Origin: JAEXOD01 sp963667875
GTDB taxonomy: Bacteria > Bacteroidota > Ignavibacteria > Ignavibacteriales > Melioribacteraceae
Assembly: GCA_963667875.2 (NCBI GenBank)
Contig: CAXXGC010000006.1
Coordinates: 574,375-638,374, forward strand
Direction: 5' to 3'
DNA length: 64,000 bases
A program made the position numbers and the translations under genes. Below are positions 8,663 to 18,242 of the stretch, piece after piece (positions within the stretch are counted from its first letter, which is position 1; each line of letters opens with the position of its first letter). The notes beneath the pieces are model-generated. The model had not been told where the DNA came from. It made no database searches and saw only the letters and a program-made list of their open reading frames with translations.

Positions 8663-9427
8663 AAAACTCTCTTTTAATTTTTATTTAACTTGTAAAGTTA
8701 CCTAACTTTAATACATTTTTCAATTGAAAACTAAAATAGTTTGTTTTTGCTGATTTGTTTGATTTTTGGATGAATTGTCTTGAACCATGATTAACCTGAT
8801 TAAAGGATTTCCATGATTTTGGAAAATGTCTGAACTATGATTTGTATGATTTAAATGATTGCCATGATTTTAATAAAAGACCTTTTTTATCAGTAACTGT
8901 TTTACAATTAATAATTATTTTTATTGAATTGTCTGAACTATGATTTCCGTGATTTAATTGATTATAATAGTTTTAATTAAAAATTTAGAATTAAAAATTA
9001 AAAATTCCCTCGTATTAAACCTTCTTCGGAGACGAAGAATGTCTGTAGCCAAACGCCACCCCAAACAAACCCACAACCCCAGAGCGGGTTGAATGTTCTT
9101 TAGACAAAAATCATAGAACGCTGATTTGCACAGATTTAAAGGATTTACGCAGATTATAATGATTAAATTGTCTGAACTATGATTTTTATGATTTAAATGA
9201 TTATTATGATTTTTTTATAAACATCTTTTAAAACCTCGTTAAAATTTTTTGTCAGTAGCCTAAACATCAACAAAATAAGAAGACACCCACAAACTTGGGT
9301 TACATGTTCTTTTAACCCTATTTGAATAATAAGACACAGATTACGCAGATTATTAATTAATTTTATCTGTGTTCATCTGCCTAATCTGTGTCATCTGTGT
9401 TCTATTGTTTTTAATTATAATTCAAAA
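8663..9427. repeat. 765-bp gene-free gap with phased tandem-like repeats and two diverged longer elements
   Basis: Four related 41-bp units (TGAACTATGATTT...GATT...ATGATTTT) start at 8781, 8831, 8934 and 9173; inside each, GATT recurs every 10-11 bases. Two related stretches of another repeat lie at about 9120-9165 (CACAGATTTAAAGGATTTACGCAGATT) and 9342-9403 (repeated ATCTGTGT / CAGATTACGCAGATT). Between them are two diverged copies of a third element, about 9040-9108 and 9248-9316, sharing GTNTGTAGCC or GTCAGTAGCC, CCCACAA and GGGTTRNATGTTCTTT. AATTAAAAATT-type tracts sit at 8976-9010. No coding potential was seen. Confidence 0.6.
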
Positions 9428-12400
9428 TCATTTTAATAATAAAAGTTTTTTTGTTTCACTAAAAGAACCGGATTTAATTCGGTAAAAATAAGTTCCTGAT
9501 GAAAGTTTGGAACCGTCAAAATTTACTTCATAAAATCCTGCATTTTTGAACTCATTTATTAAAGTTGTTACTTCTGTTCCTAAAACATCAAAAATTTTAA
9601 TTGTAACCATATTGGGGGAGGGGATAGAATATTTAATTGTTGTTGATGGATTAAACGGGTTTGGATAATTTTGTGCTAATTTAAATTCCGTTGGAATATT
9701 CTCAACTTTAATTTCAATTGAATCGCTATAGAAGAACCTACCATCATTATCAATTTGTTTTAACCTGTAAAAATATTTGCCGCTTATTGTAGTTTTATCA
9801 ACAAAAGAATAACTTTTTGTGGAGTTGCTGCTTCCATGTCCTTCAATAAATCCAATTTTTCGCCAGTCGTCCATTAATTTATTATTATATATTGTTCTTT
9901 CTATATCAAAACCGTAATTATTAATTTCATTAGCGGTTTGCCAGTTTAGGGTTACATTACAACCTGAGACAATTGAACTGAATGAAGATAGTTCTACGGG
10001 TAATGGATTTAAGCCTTCAATAGCGCCCATAGTAGGATAATTTACAGATCTTGTGGTTTCAAGATAATCAAGTAAAATATTTAAACCTGATTGGCCTGTA
10101 AGTGTTGCCGCCGGTTTATAATCTAATGCAGTCGTTCCGCCTGCATTAGCAAATAAAGGATTTGTATTCAAACTATTCGCATCCATTCCGGTAATTAAAG
10201 GCAACATTGTTACATCGGAACTATTGTAATATCCCAACATACCTCCTACGCCTGTTGCATAGTAGGTATTGTATCCAAGTGTTAAATTTGAATTTGAAGC
10301 ATAATTAAAATACAAAGAATAATGCAATTTTTGTCCGTCAACTGTTGAGCGGGCATTATAGAAAATGTTGTTTCTAAAATCCCTGATGTTCGTATTTGCA
10401 TTGCTATAAAACGCATACGATTTTTTTATATTGTCAATTCCCAAACTTCCGCTCAAATAGATAGTATTGTAATAAATATTATAATTATTATTAGCAGCAC
10501 CACTTTCATAAATTCCATATATAGTTGCTGTTGGGCTACCTCCAATATTTATAATGTTATTAGATAAAGTTGCAGCACCTGAACTTATTTTGATACCGTA
10601 AAGACTTGAATATGATGCAACATCATTTGCCGATAAATTATATATAAAATTACCTGAAACGGTACTTGGAGTTGTTATATCTGCGGAAATGGCTATTCCC
10701 AAAACATTATTTTCAAATAAGCTGCTTGAGGAACTATTTATTAGATTGGCTATAATATTTCCGGTAATATCACAAAAACCGGGACTTGAATATATCCCAT
10801 ATATTCGTTGACTATTGCTTGTTGAATTTGATGAACAGTTAATACTATTTGCGGAAGTTGTACTACCAATTATATTATTACGGCAGATAAAATTTCCGCT
10901 GCCGGATTTATTAATTCCTATAAAATCTGTTGAATTTGTAGAAGAGCTGTTTCCTGCTGTTATAGAACCAATTTTATTATTTCGCACATCCACATTTCCG
11001 TTGACGGTGTTTATTCCTCTAAAGCCTCTACCACTTCCCCCATTTATCAGAATAATGGAGTTAGTTCCTGTTTCTTGACCAATAATGTTACCGGTAACTG
11101 TACCTATATTAACACTGCCCGTAGCTTCAATTGCAGTAAAATTTGCAAGGGAAGAGTTTGTCCATGAAAAATTTTTAATTACATTACTCTGAATATTACT
11201 TGGAGTGGATGTGCCCACAGCAATACTAATTACTGCAAAGGTATTATTAAAGCCGGTTTTTGTCCATGCATTACCTTCACATAATGAATTTTTGCCTCCA
11301 ATATAATTGTTGCTTATAGTAAAATTATTACCGGCAGAGGCCCTAATACAAATAACAAAATAATTTGAATTGTCATATTCGGAAACAAAATCGGAGGTTT
11401 CGTAAAAACTATTTCCGGAAATTTCCCAATCAGTATTATATGTATTTAAATATATTCCATAATACGAAGAAACTGTATTAATACCACGATGGAAAAAATT
11501 GTAGATATTATTATTTTTAATAACATTACCGCTGTTTTCTTTTCCCGAAGTACCCAACGAATATATTGTTTTATAAGGTCTATTTAAATCTGATGCATTA
11601 GTAATATCATTGTATTCAATGCTGTTATTATCATTACCGGAGGTTTCGGTTGTTGTGCTAAATAATAACACCCCACCATTTGCATTAGTTGATGAACCTT
11701 TAATAGTACAATATTTAATTATATTGTTAGACGCATCATTTATAAAATTAAAGGTTGAACTCGAAATATCGGTACTAATGTTTGATATTGTCCATTCTTT
11801 TACAGAACCTGCTCCACTTTCCCTGCCATCAAAAGTAATTCTGTCGGCACCGTTTAATTGAATCAAGTTGCCATTACAATCCCCTGAGGTTACTCTACCT
11901 CCTGCCCCGCTTTTTACACGGATTGTTACTGCCCAATCCCCGCCGGAAGTAAATAATTGATTAAAAACAATTGGAAATGTTTCGCCTGTTGTTCCATCGT
12001 AATTGTTTGTCATTTCATAAATTACATTACCTTGAAGTGTTGAAATATTCAATTCATTTGCAACATCTTTCAATTTCTCAAGTGTTGATCCGGTTCCCAC
12101 GTCATAGGTCCCGGCAGCAATGTAATTGGTTTTAATAAAACTTCTTAAATTAGCAGTTACGTCTGGATTTGAGGTATAATTTGGCGGATCTGACACGCTA
12201 AAACCGGGAAATTCTGCTGTCCATATAGGATTAACCCAAATACCTATTCCTTCACCTTGTCCATCGCGGGCAGCAATATAAAAATTGTACGTTTTGCCCG
12301 CATCCAAAGGGAAAAGTGAAGTATCCCACGCATAAACACCATTCATTGAACCGCTTGGTTTTGAATCCGCATCAAGCCCGGTAAAAGCACCGCTGCTTGA

Positions 12401-14077
12401 CGAAAGACGATACCACAATCTTACAATGGCGTTAGTAAATGAGGTGCTATTATCGTTAATTGTACAAAAGATTTCAGGATTTATACCCGAAATTACGGAT
12501 ACATTTGAAATAACCGGGGCGGATTTATCTACTTGAGTAACTGAGGTTTCGTAAGCTCCAATATTTGGACGGGTAACATCTCTTAATATACCATTTATGT
12601 CTGTTGTAATTTCGGGTATGGGAGTACCGCTGTTGCGTGCAGGGGAGGAAATTAGAAGTGTTAAATCAGTCGAACTTGTAAATGCCGGGTCATAATTACA
12701 ACTTCCGCCTTCATTGCCATCCGTTGGTGCAGTACCGGAAGTTGAAGCGGCAAATTGTTCTAAACTAATTCTATCAGCACCTCCACTAAAGCCTACAAAG
12801 TTATAAGCACTTGTAGGCGTGTATAATACATTATTTGAAGATGTAACCGTACTGGATGAAGAATAAATGCAATATGCTTTAGCTGAACCTATTGGAGTAG
12901 AATAATTGGCAAATATATTATTTTTTACATTTACATTTGAGCCATTATTGTAATATGGGGCAGAAGTCAAATTCGATTCCGCCAAAATTCTAACCGAGTT
13001 AAAGTAAATATTTGCATTTGCACTTGAACTTGAAGTATAAATGCCATATACATTGTTTGAAAGACTAACTCCGTTATTTAGGGAATAAATTGCATTGTTG
13101 AAAATATTAGTGGTTAATGTAAGTGTTAAATTAACGGCACTAATAGCATAAACTCTATACGAATTTGAAGTTGCTATATTAATTTTTAAATCGTGAACTT
13201 TACAGTTAGATATTGAAGGATTTCCCATGCTATATAGTGCATAAATACCATAACAATGGTTGGCGGTTGAAGTTAAATTCCTAACTTCCGTATTAAAAAT
13301 TTTAAAATTGTTTTGACGTGATAAATATATACCATAAACGGCACTAGCTCCTCCAATATCGTCTGAAGAAGAACCTCCTATGACACTCCAATTATCAGCC
13401 GAAGTACTCCCGATTTCACAATTTTCGTCTAAGTAAGTTGAGCTTCCACTTGCAAGACTAATACCACCAAACGAATTTTCAATAGTAATATTGTAATATT
13501 TATTATTGGAATTTGTACCTGCCAAAGAAGTAGGGGTTGTACCTCCGGCAGCTTGGCATATACCTTTTGAATTAGTGTTTGTCCTATCTAAAGTAATTTT
13601 TGAGTTTTTAATTGTATTAAATTGGGCACCATTAGTTGAACCTGAATTTTTAATATAAAAACCATATTCTAAAGCGGAACCACTTTCAACCATAATATCA
13701 ATGCCATCAAAAGTAATATAGTCTCCTCCGCTAATTACTATACCTGCATCTGAAGTTCCGATTCCGCCGGTGGGTTTAATAACAGGGTTTGCACCATCTC
13801 CGTTTTTTTGGAAAACAACTTGTCTTGTGGCCGTTGCAGTTGTTATTGATATTGGCGGACAACTTTCAGTAAAGCTTAGATCGGCATCAACATAAAATAT
13901 CACTCCTCCCGGACCAACACCTTGCGTATTTAAGTCAGTAATTGCAGCGGTAAATGTAGAATAATCACCCCCTGATGATTTAATGGTTCTTGTACCTGTT
14001 AGGTCTCCATAAATATTCCATGGAAGAAATAAACTTAATATAAAATATAAACAAAAAAATAAATTTGGGTTTTTCAT
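9428..14077 (-). CDS. Very large secreted parallel beta-helix protein with T9SS sorting tail
   Basis: 1549 residues. A signal peptide (about 1-24, hydrophobic FFCLYFILSLFLPW) is followed by an opening domain (GGDYSTFTAAITDLNTQG) common at the start of such surface proteins. Two long Asn/Ser/Gly-rich regions follow, with repeated short strands such as NNIFNN, ISNNYIGG, YGIYSS and GNIIGQ, characteristic of right-handed beta-helices. The two helical regions are split by a segment (about 510-650) that looks like an Ig-like linker. The C-terminal ~150 residues are a PVELSSFS...NYGFDIER module and a T9SS type-A tail (NYPNPFNP ... LSSGTYFYRIKSG ... KKLLLLK). It should be exported by Sec, then by T9SS, and attached or released at the cell surface. 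Ligand or substrate is not identifiable. Confidence 0.85.
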   Translation of the reverse strand: MKNPNLFFCLYFILSLFLPWNIYGDLTGTRTIKSSGGDYSTFTAAITDLNTQGVGPGGVIFYVDADLSFTESCPPISITTATATRQVVFQKNGDGANPVIKPTGGIGTSDAGIVISGGDYITFDGIDIMVESGSALEYGFYIKNSGSTNGAQFNTIKNSKITLDRTNTNSKGICQAAGGTTPTSLAGTNSNNKYYNITIENSFGGISLASGSSTYLDENCEIGSTSADNWSVIGGSSSDDIGGASAVYGIYLSRQNNFKIFNTEVRNLTSTANHCYGIYALYSMGNPSISNCKVHDLKINIATSNSYRVYAISAVNLTLTLTTNIFNNAIYSLNNGVSLSNNVYGIYTSSSSANANIYFNSVRILAESNLTSAPYYNNGSNVNVKNNIFANYSTPIGSAKAYCIYSSSSTVTSSNNVLYTPTSAYNFVGFSGGADRISLEQFAASTSGTAPTDGNEGGSCNYDPAFTSSTDLTLLISSPARNSGTPIPEITTDINGILRDVTRPNIGAYETSVTQVDKSAPVISNVSVISGINPEIFCTINDNSTSFTNAIVRLWYRLSSSSGAFTGLDADSKPSGSMNGVYAWDTSLFPLDAGKTYNFYIAARDGQGEGIGIWVNPIWTAEFPGFSVSDPPNYTSNPDVTANLRSFIKTNYIAAGTYDVGTGSTLEKLKDVANELNISTLQGNVIYEMTNNYDGTTGETFPIVFNQLFTSGGDWAVTIRVKSGAGGRVTSGDCNGNLIQLNGADRITFDGRESGAGSVKEWTISNISTDISSSTFNFINDASNNIIKYCTIKGSSTNANGGVLLFSTTTETSGNDNNSIEYNDITNASDLNRPYKTIYSLGTSGKENSGNVIKNNNIYNFFHRGINTVSSYYGIYLNTYNTDWEISGNSFYETSDFVSEYDNSNYFVICIRASAGNNFTISNNYIGGKNSLCEGNAWTKTGFNNTFAVISIAVGTSTPSNIQSNVIKNFSWTNSSLANFTAIEATGSVNIGTVTGNIIGQETGTNSIILINGGSGRGFRGINTVNGNVDVRNNKIGSITAGNSSSTNSTDFIGINKSGSGNFICRNNIIGSTTSANSINCSSNSTSNSQRIYGIYSSPGFCDITGNIIANLINSSSSSLFENNVLGIAISADITTPSTVSGNFIYNLSANDVASYSSLYGIKISSGAATLSNNIINIGGSPTATIYGIYESGAANNNYNIYYNTIYLSGSLGIDNIKKSYAFYSNANTNIRDFRNNIFYNARSTVDGQKLHYSLYFNYASNSNLTLGYNTYYATGVGGMLGYYNSSDVTMLPLITGMDANSLNTNPLFANAGGTTALDYKPAATLTGQSGLNILLDYLETTRSVNYPTMGAIEGLNPLPVELSSFSSIVSGCNVTLNWQTANEINNYGFDIERTIYNNKLMDDWRKIGFIEGHGSSNSTKSYSFVDKTTISGKYFYRLKQIDNDGRFFYSDSIEIKVENIPTEFKLAQNYPNPFNPSTTIKYSIPSPNMVTIKIFDVLGTEVTTLINEFKNAGFYEVNFDGSKLSSGTYFYRIKSGSFSETKKLLLLK

Positions 14078-14470
14078 ATTTGCTTTCCAAAAAAAACAAC
14101 TAAATAATGTATGCAGTTTTAATAATTATTTTTTTTACTTTAGAAGCGGAAAAATAGTATTATTAAATAGCAATTATTTTATATTGCTCGCCTTTTGCAA
14201 AGATAAGGAGACGATATATTTTAACTAGTACCAAATGCCAAGTTTTACAAAATCGTCTATAAAAGTTGACTTTATGAACTAGTTAAGTTAAGGATTATAT
14301 TTTGAAATGCAAAGGATTATTTTTGGGTAGCGTACTAGTTATCGGTTGCTTTTTTTAATAAAACAACTTACAACCAATCATTGGATTTTAATTTTCCGAA
14401 CAAACTTCCAAAGGCGATAATCCATTATAAAATAAAGCCACGCATTAATGAGTGGTTTTGCAATTATTTT
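14078..14470. other. 393-bp gap between two T9SS-protein genes
   Basis: Apart from the terminator-like hairpin at its right end (14432-14459) I see no ORF and no recognisable RNA. The part next to 14077 should hold the promoter of the beta-helix gene; no confident promoter boxes were identified. CTAGT occurs three times (near 14225, 14279 and 14335) in a weak repeated context. Confidence 0.4.
14432..14459 (-). terminator. Probable terminator of the propeller-protein gene
   Basis: On the minus strand, 12 bases after the stop at 14471, CCACTCATT pairs with AATGCGTGG (one mismatch, essentially no loop, so the tip must open), preceded by AAAA and followed by CTTTATTTTA. Confidence 0.5.
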
Positions 14471-16933
14471 CTATTTTAACAATAAAAGTTTTTTTGTTTC
14501 ACTAAAAGTACCTGATTTAATTCGGTAAAAATAAGTACCTGATGAAAGTTTGGAACCGTCAAAATTTACTTCATAAAATCCTGCATTTTTGAATTCATTT
14601 ATTAATGTTGTTACTTCTGTTCCTAAAATATCAAAAATTTTAATTGTAACCATATTTGGGGAGGGGATTGAATATTTTATTGTTGTAATTGGATTAAACG
14701 GATTAGGATAGTTTTGTTGTAATTGATACGACAAAACAATATTATTTACTTCAACATTTGAGGTTGCCACCAAATCTTTTTGTCCGTTAAAATCTATTTG
14801 GTACAGTTTATAGTTATAATTGCCTGCTGAAAGATTTTTATCTTCAACCGAATAAAATTGTTTTTCAGTTGTACTCCCATTTCCTTTAACAAAACTTATT
14901 AACAAATTATCTCTTAATAGTTCAAATCCGTAATTATTTGTTTCGGTTATTGTTTCCCATTTAATATTAACATCATTATTTACACAAACGGTTGAAAAAG
15001 CATTTAATTCGACCGGAACACCACCCTCTTCGTATAATAAGGTTAAACTGCTTATATCATTAAGATCACGCATTTCCGAACTAAACCACTTAACACCATT
15101 ATGATCAATTAGAATAGAAGATATATGGTCGCGTGGGAAAGGAGCTGTCGTTGAATTATATAATGTCCAGTTTAATCCATCAAATTTTGCTACACCACCG
15201 CCAAATGTTGCGATCCATTTATTGCCATTATTTTCAGCTTTTATTGCAGTAAGATTACCATTTGGTAAAGGTGAATTACCACCATTATATGTCGTCCAAT
15301 TTATTCCGTCAAACTTAGTTAACCCGCCTCCCCACAAAGTACCAATCCATAATACCATATTTTCATCCATTGCAAGAGCAGAAATCCGATTTAATGGTAA
15401 ACCTGAATTAGCCGTAGTATAGATAGTCCAGTTAACATCATCAAATTTAAATAAACCACAATTTACAGAACCAGCCCATTTAACATTATTTTGGTCAACA
15501 ATTACTATTGCAATAAAATCATCCATCATAGGTGTATTATAATGGTTATAAAGGATCCAGTTCAAACCATCAAATTTAACCAGACCATAAAAAGTTCCTA
15601 TCCAAAGCACACTGTTTGTATCAAGAGCTAAAGAATATATATCATTAGCCGGTATATTTGAATTAATTGTATTATAAATAGTCCATGTTTCATCTTTTGA
15701 AGGAGTACCTGAAATTTTAACAATTCCGCCACCTATTGTTCCAATCCATTTATTATTATTTGCATCAACAACAATAGATGTAACATTGTTGCTTGGCAAA
15801 CTTGAATTAAGAGTAGTATATACTGCACCATTATTATAATTATCGTAAATCCCTGCAAATTTTATTAACCCTGCCGTTGTACCAAACCATTTAACTCCAT
15901 TTTTATCTTCCGCGCTGCAATTAATATACGACTGGGTCAAATTTGAATTATCAATATCTGGTCTGGATAAATTTATTTCGTCCCATCTTGTTAATCCGGT
16001 CTCAAATGTTCCAAACCATTTAACTCCATCCGGGGTTACAGCTACAGCGGTTAAGTTATCATTAACCAGTCCAACATTCGGACAAGCCAAATAAGTCCAC
16101 TGAATTCCATCATAATCGTAAAGACCCTGTTTTGTTGCAACCCATATTTTATTTACCAATGGATCTATAGCTAAATCTGTAACAAAATGATTCATAAAAA
16201 CATTTTGATTATTATAGATCGACCAAAATTGATCATCAAACCGGGCTAATCCTGATTTTGAACCAATCCATTTAATTCCATTAGATTCTATAAGACAATT
16301 AATATCATTATCCGGTAATCCGGAATTTGAAGTATTATATAAAGTCCAAGTTGTATCAGCAAGTTTTACCAACCCGCCATTTCCAGATCTTACACCTATC
16401 CATTTTGTTCCATTAGCATCAATAGCAATATCGGAAATATCATTTTGCGGTAATCCAGAATTCCACTGATCATATTTAGTCCAATTTAAACCGTCAAATT
16501 TTGCCAGTCCCCATTGAGTGCCAATCCATTTATCACCATTAATATCAAAAGCAATACATGTAACATAGTTGTATGGCAAACCAGAGTTTGTTGAATTGTA
16601 AAGCATCCAAGTTTGATTGTCAAACTTAACCAAACCTCCGCCGGAAGGGCCGGAGAATGTAGCTGCACCAATCCATTTATTTCCGTTGTTATCAATTGCA
16701 AGTGCTGTAATTTTATTGGAAGGAAGCCCTGAATTTGCCATATTATAACAATGTTTTTCGCCTGATGTTCTATTAAATTTTACAAGCCCGCCGTCAGTTC
16801 CAATCCATAAAAAATCACCCTCATACGCAATAACATTTATATTTTGTACATTAGTATAATTAACCCATTCAGGTATTTGTGAATAAACACAAGTAACCAG
16901 AAGAAAATACAATAATAAATAAAAAGTTTTCAT
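14471..16933 (-). CDS. Secreted two-component-regulator-propeller repeat protein with T9SS tail
   Basis: 820 residues. Signal peptide about 1-18 (FYLLLYFLLVTCVYSQ). From ~20 to ~640 there are about 14 repeats of roughly 45 residues, each with a core like NNKWIGTxGGLVKFDGxNWTxYNxxNSGLPxNxI, the Reg_prop type that folds as seven-bladed propellers; the number suggests two propellers. A PVELNAFS...NYGFELLR module and a T9SS type-A tail follow. Unlike the sensor kinases that usually carry these repeats, there is no transmembrane, kinase or regulator domain, so it is a secreted or surface propeller of unknown ligand. The tail is almost identical to that of the next gene downstream (77 of the last 80 residues). 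Confidence 0.85.
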   Translation of the reverse strand: MKTFYLLLYFLLVTCVYSQIPEWVNYTNVQNINVIAYEGDFLWIGTDGGLVKFNRTSGEKHCYNMANSGLPSNKITALAIDNNGNKWIGAATFSGPSGGGLVKFDNQTWMLYNSTNSGLPYNYVTCIAFDINGDKWIGTQWGLAKFDGLNWTKYDQWNSGLPQNDISDIAIDANGTKWIGVRSGNGGLVKLADTTWTLYNTSNSGLPDNDINCLIESNGIKWIGSKSGLARFDDQFWSIYNNQNVFMNHFVTDLAIDPLVNKIWVATKQGLYDYDGIQWTYLACPNVGLVNDNLTAVAVTPDGVKWFGTFETGLTRWDEINLSRPDIDNSNLTQSYINCSAEDKNGVKWFGTTAGLIKFAGIYDNYNNGAVYTTLNSSLPSNNVTSIVVDANNNKWIGTIGGGIVKISGTPSKDETWTIYNTINSNIPANDIYSLALDTNSVLWIGTFYGLVKFDGLNWILYNHYNTPMMDDFIAIVIVDQNNVKWAGSVNCGLFKFDDVNWTIYTTANSGLPLNRISALAMDENMVLWIGTLWGGGLTKFDGINWTTYNGGNSPLPNGNLTAIKAENNGNKWIATFGGGVAKFDGLNWTLYNSTTAPFPRDHISSILIDHNGVKWFSSEMRDLNDISSLTLLYEEGGVPVELNAFSTVCVNNDVNIKWETITETNNYGFELLRDNLLISFVKGNGSTTEKQFYSVEDKNLSAGNYNYKLYQIDFNGQKDLVATSNVEVNNIVLSYQLQQNYPNPFNPITTIKYSIPSPNMVTIKIFDILGTEVTTLINEFKNAGFYEVNFDGSKLSSGTYFYRIKSGTFSETKKLLLLK

Positions 16934-17378
16934 AGTATATCCCCCTATTAATTTTGTTTAATATTTAACCGATTAAATTATTGCCTAACGTTTAATATTG
17001 TTTTAGCCTCCATTTTAGATTAAATTTTATAGGGATAGTTATACTTCAGTAATATTAATGAACAAAATTTTTATAAATTCAATTATTTTTAATTTACAAT
17101 TAATAAACCTGCGTGTCAATGAGGAGAATAATAATAATTGGTTTATTTAGTATAATTTAAGATATGCTATTAACAATAAAAAATGATATATCTGTTAATT
17201 GTTTTCCAATTTTTCATTAAAAATTAAAAATTGAGAATTCAAAATTAATTTACTTGCCTCATCTGTGTTTTATCTTTTAATTAAAAATTGAGAATTTAGA
17301 ATTAAGAATTAGAAATATTTTCTTTTTAATTTTTGTTAAACTTTGTAAATTGTAATATCTAAAAACAAAGAAGATTTT
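16934..17378. other. 445-bp divergent gap between propeller gene and stress-protein gene
   Basis: The gap should carry divergent promoters. It contains AT-rich repeat stretches of the AATTAAAAATTGAGAATT type at about 17217-17245 and 17278-17318, with a CATCTGTGTTTTATCTTTT fragment (near 17260) between them that resembles the ATCTGTGT repeats at 9.36 kb. No ORF or RNA is recognised. Confidence 0.45.
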
Positions 17379-18242
17379 ATGACAACTACCCCCTTTAAAA
17401 AATTAGGATTGGCACTTACTTTTTCGCCTTCCATGCAGTATAATTTGGAAACAAGTTTGCGTTTAAAACGGTTGTTTAACGCGGAATTATGTATTATTCA
17501 TTCAGCCGAACATGCAAAAGAAGATAAAGAAAGGATGGAAAAAATTTTAATTGATTCCAAATGTGATCTAAATAAAATTAAAATTTTATCACAAAGCGGT
17601 GATCCCGTAAAAGTTATATTAAAAATTGCAGAAGAAGAAGGGATTGATTTATTAATAGCCGGTGCCTTGGAAAAAGAAAATTTAGTAAAACATTATGTAG
17701 GTTCAGTTTCCCGCAAATTAATGAATGAAGCAAAATGTTCTATATTAATATTAAAAAAGTCAAAATTTAAAGTTCACGATTTTGGCAAGTTTTGTATAGC
17801 TGTAAATTATTCAACCGAATGTGAAAAAGCTATAACCGCCGCATACAATTTTGCCGAATTAGAAAAAGCAGAAAATTTTTCATTGATACGTGATTTATGG
17901 ATTCCTGGTTTATCACTTACAAATATGGATACAGGTTCAACAAAAGATTCAGACGAAACTAAAAAAGAACTTGTAAATGACGAAACCGAAAAAATGAAGT
18001 TATTTGTTAAAGAATTAAACTTAAGTGGTGTTGTACCTATTAATATAGAATGTTTTTATGAAAACAATACATCTTGTGTTTCTAATTTTGTTAGAGGTTT
18101 TAACGCTGATATCTTAGTCCTTTCAACACCTGTAAAAAAGACAAATATTTTTAACAGACTTGTTGTTGATGAATTTAAAAATATATACGATGATCTCCCT
18201 TCAAATTTATTAATAATTAGAAAAAATAATGCTAACACTTAA
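17379..18242 (+). CDS. Tandem universal stress protein (two Usp domains)
   Basis: 287 residues. The first UspA-like alpha/beta domain is about 1-128, ending VGSVSRKLMNEAKCSILIL, which is the family's nucleotide-loop and last-strand region. A second, more diverged Usp-like domain runs about 130-285 and ends in SNLLIIRK. The C-terminal 14 bases overlap the start of the antiporter gene, so the two are translated together. Usp proteins bound to transporters often sense nucleotides or regulate ion flux; a regulatory role for the adjacent antiporter is an inference from context only. Confidence 0.8.
   Translation: MTTTPFKKLGLALTFSPSMQYNLETSLRLKRLFNAELCIIHSAEHAKEDKERMEKILIDSKCDLNKIKILSQSGDPVKVILKIAEEEGIDLLIAGALEKENLVKHYVGSVSRKLMNEAKCSILILKKSKFKVHDFGKFCIAVNYSTECEKAITAAYNFAELEKAENFSLIRDLWIPGLSLTNMDTGSTKDSDETKKELVNDETEKMKLFVKELNLSGVVPINIECFYENNTSCVSNFVRGFNADILVLSTPVKKTNIFNRLVVDEFKNIYDDLPSNLLIIRKNNANT

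Noticed and set aside
8781..9213. CRISPR array at the 41-bp repeats
   Set aside because: Repeats vary, spacing is irregular (50, 103 and 239 bases between starts), no cas genes nearby.
10815..11861. Plus-strand ORFs inside the beta-helix gene
   Set aside because: Out-of-frame shadows of the low-complexity Asn/Ser-rich coding region.
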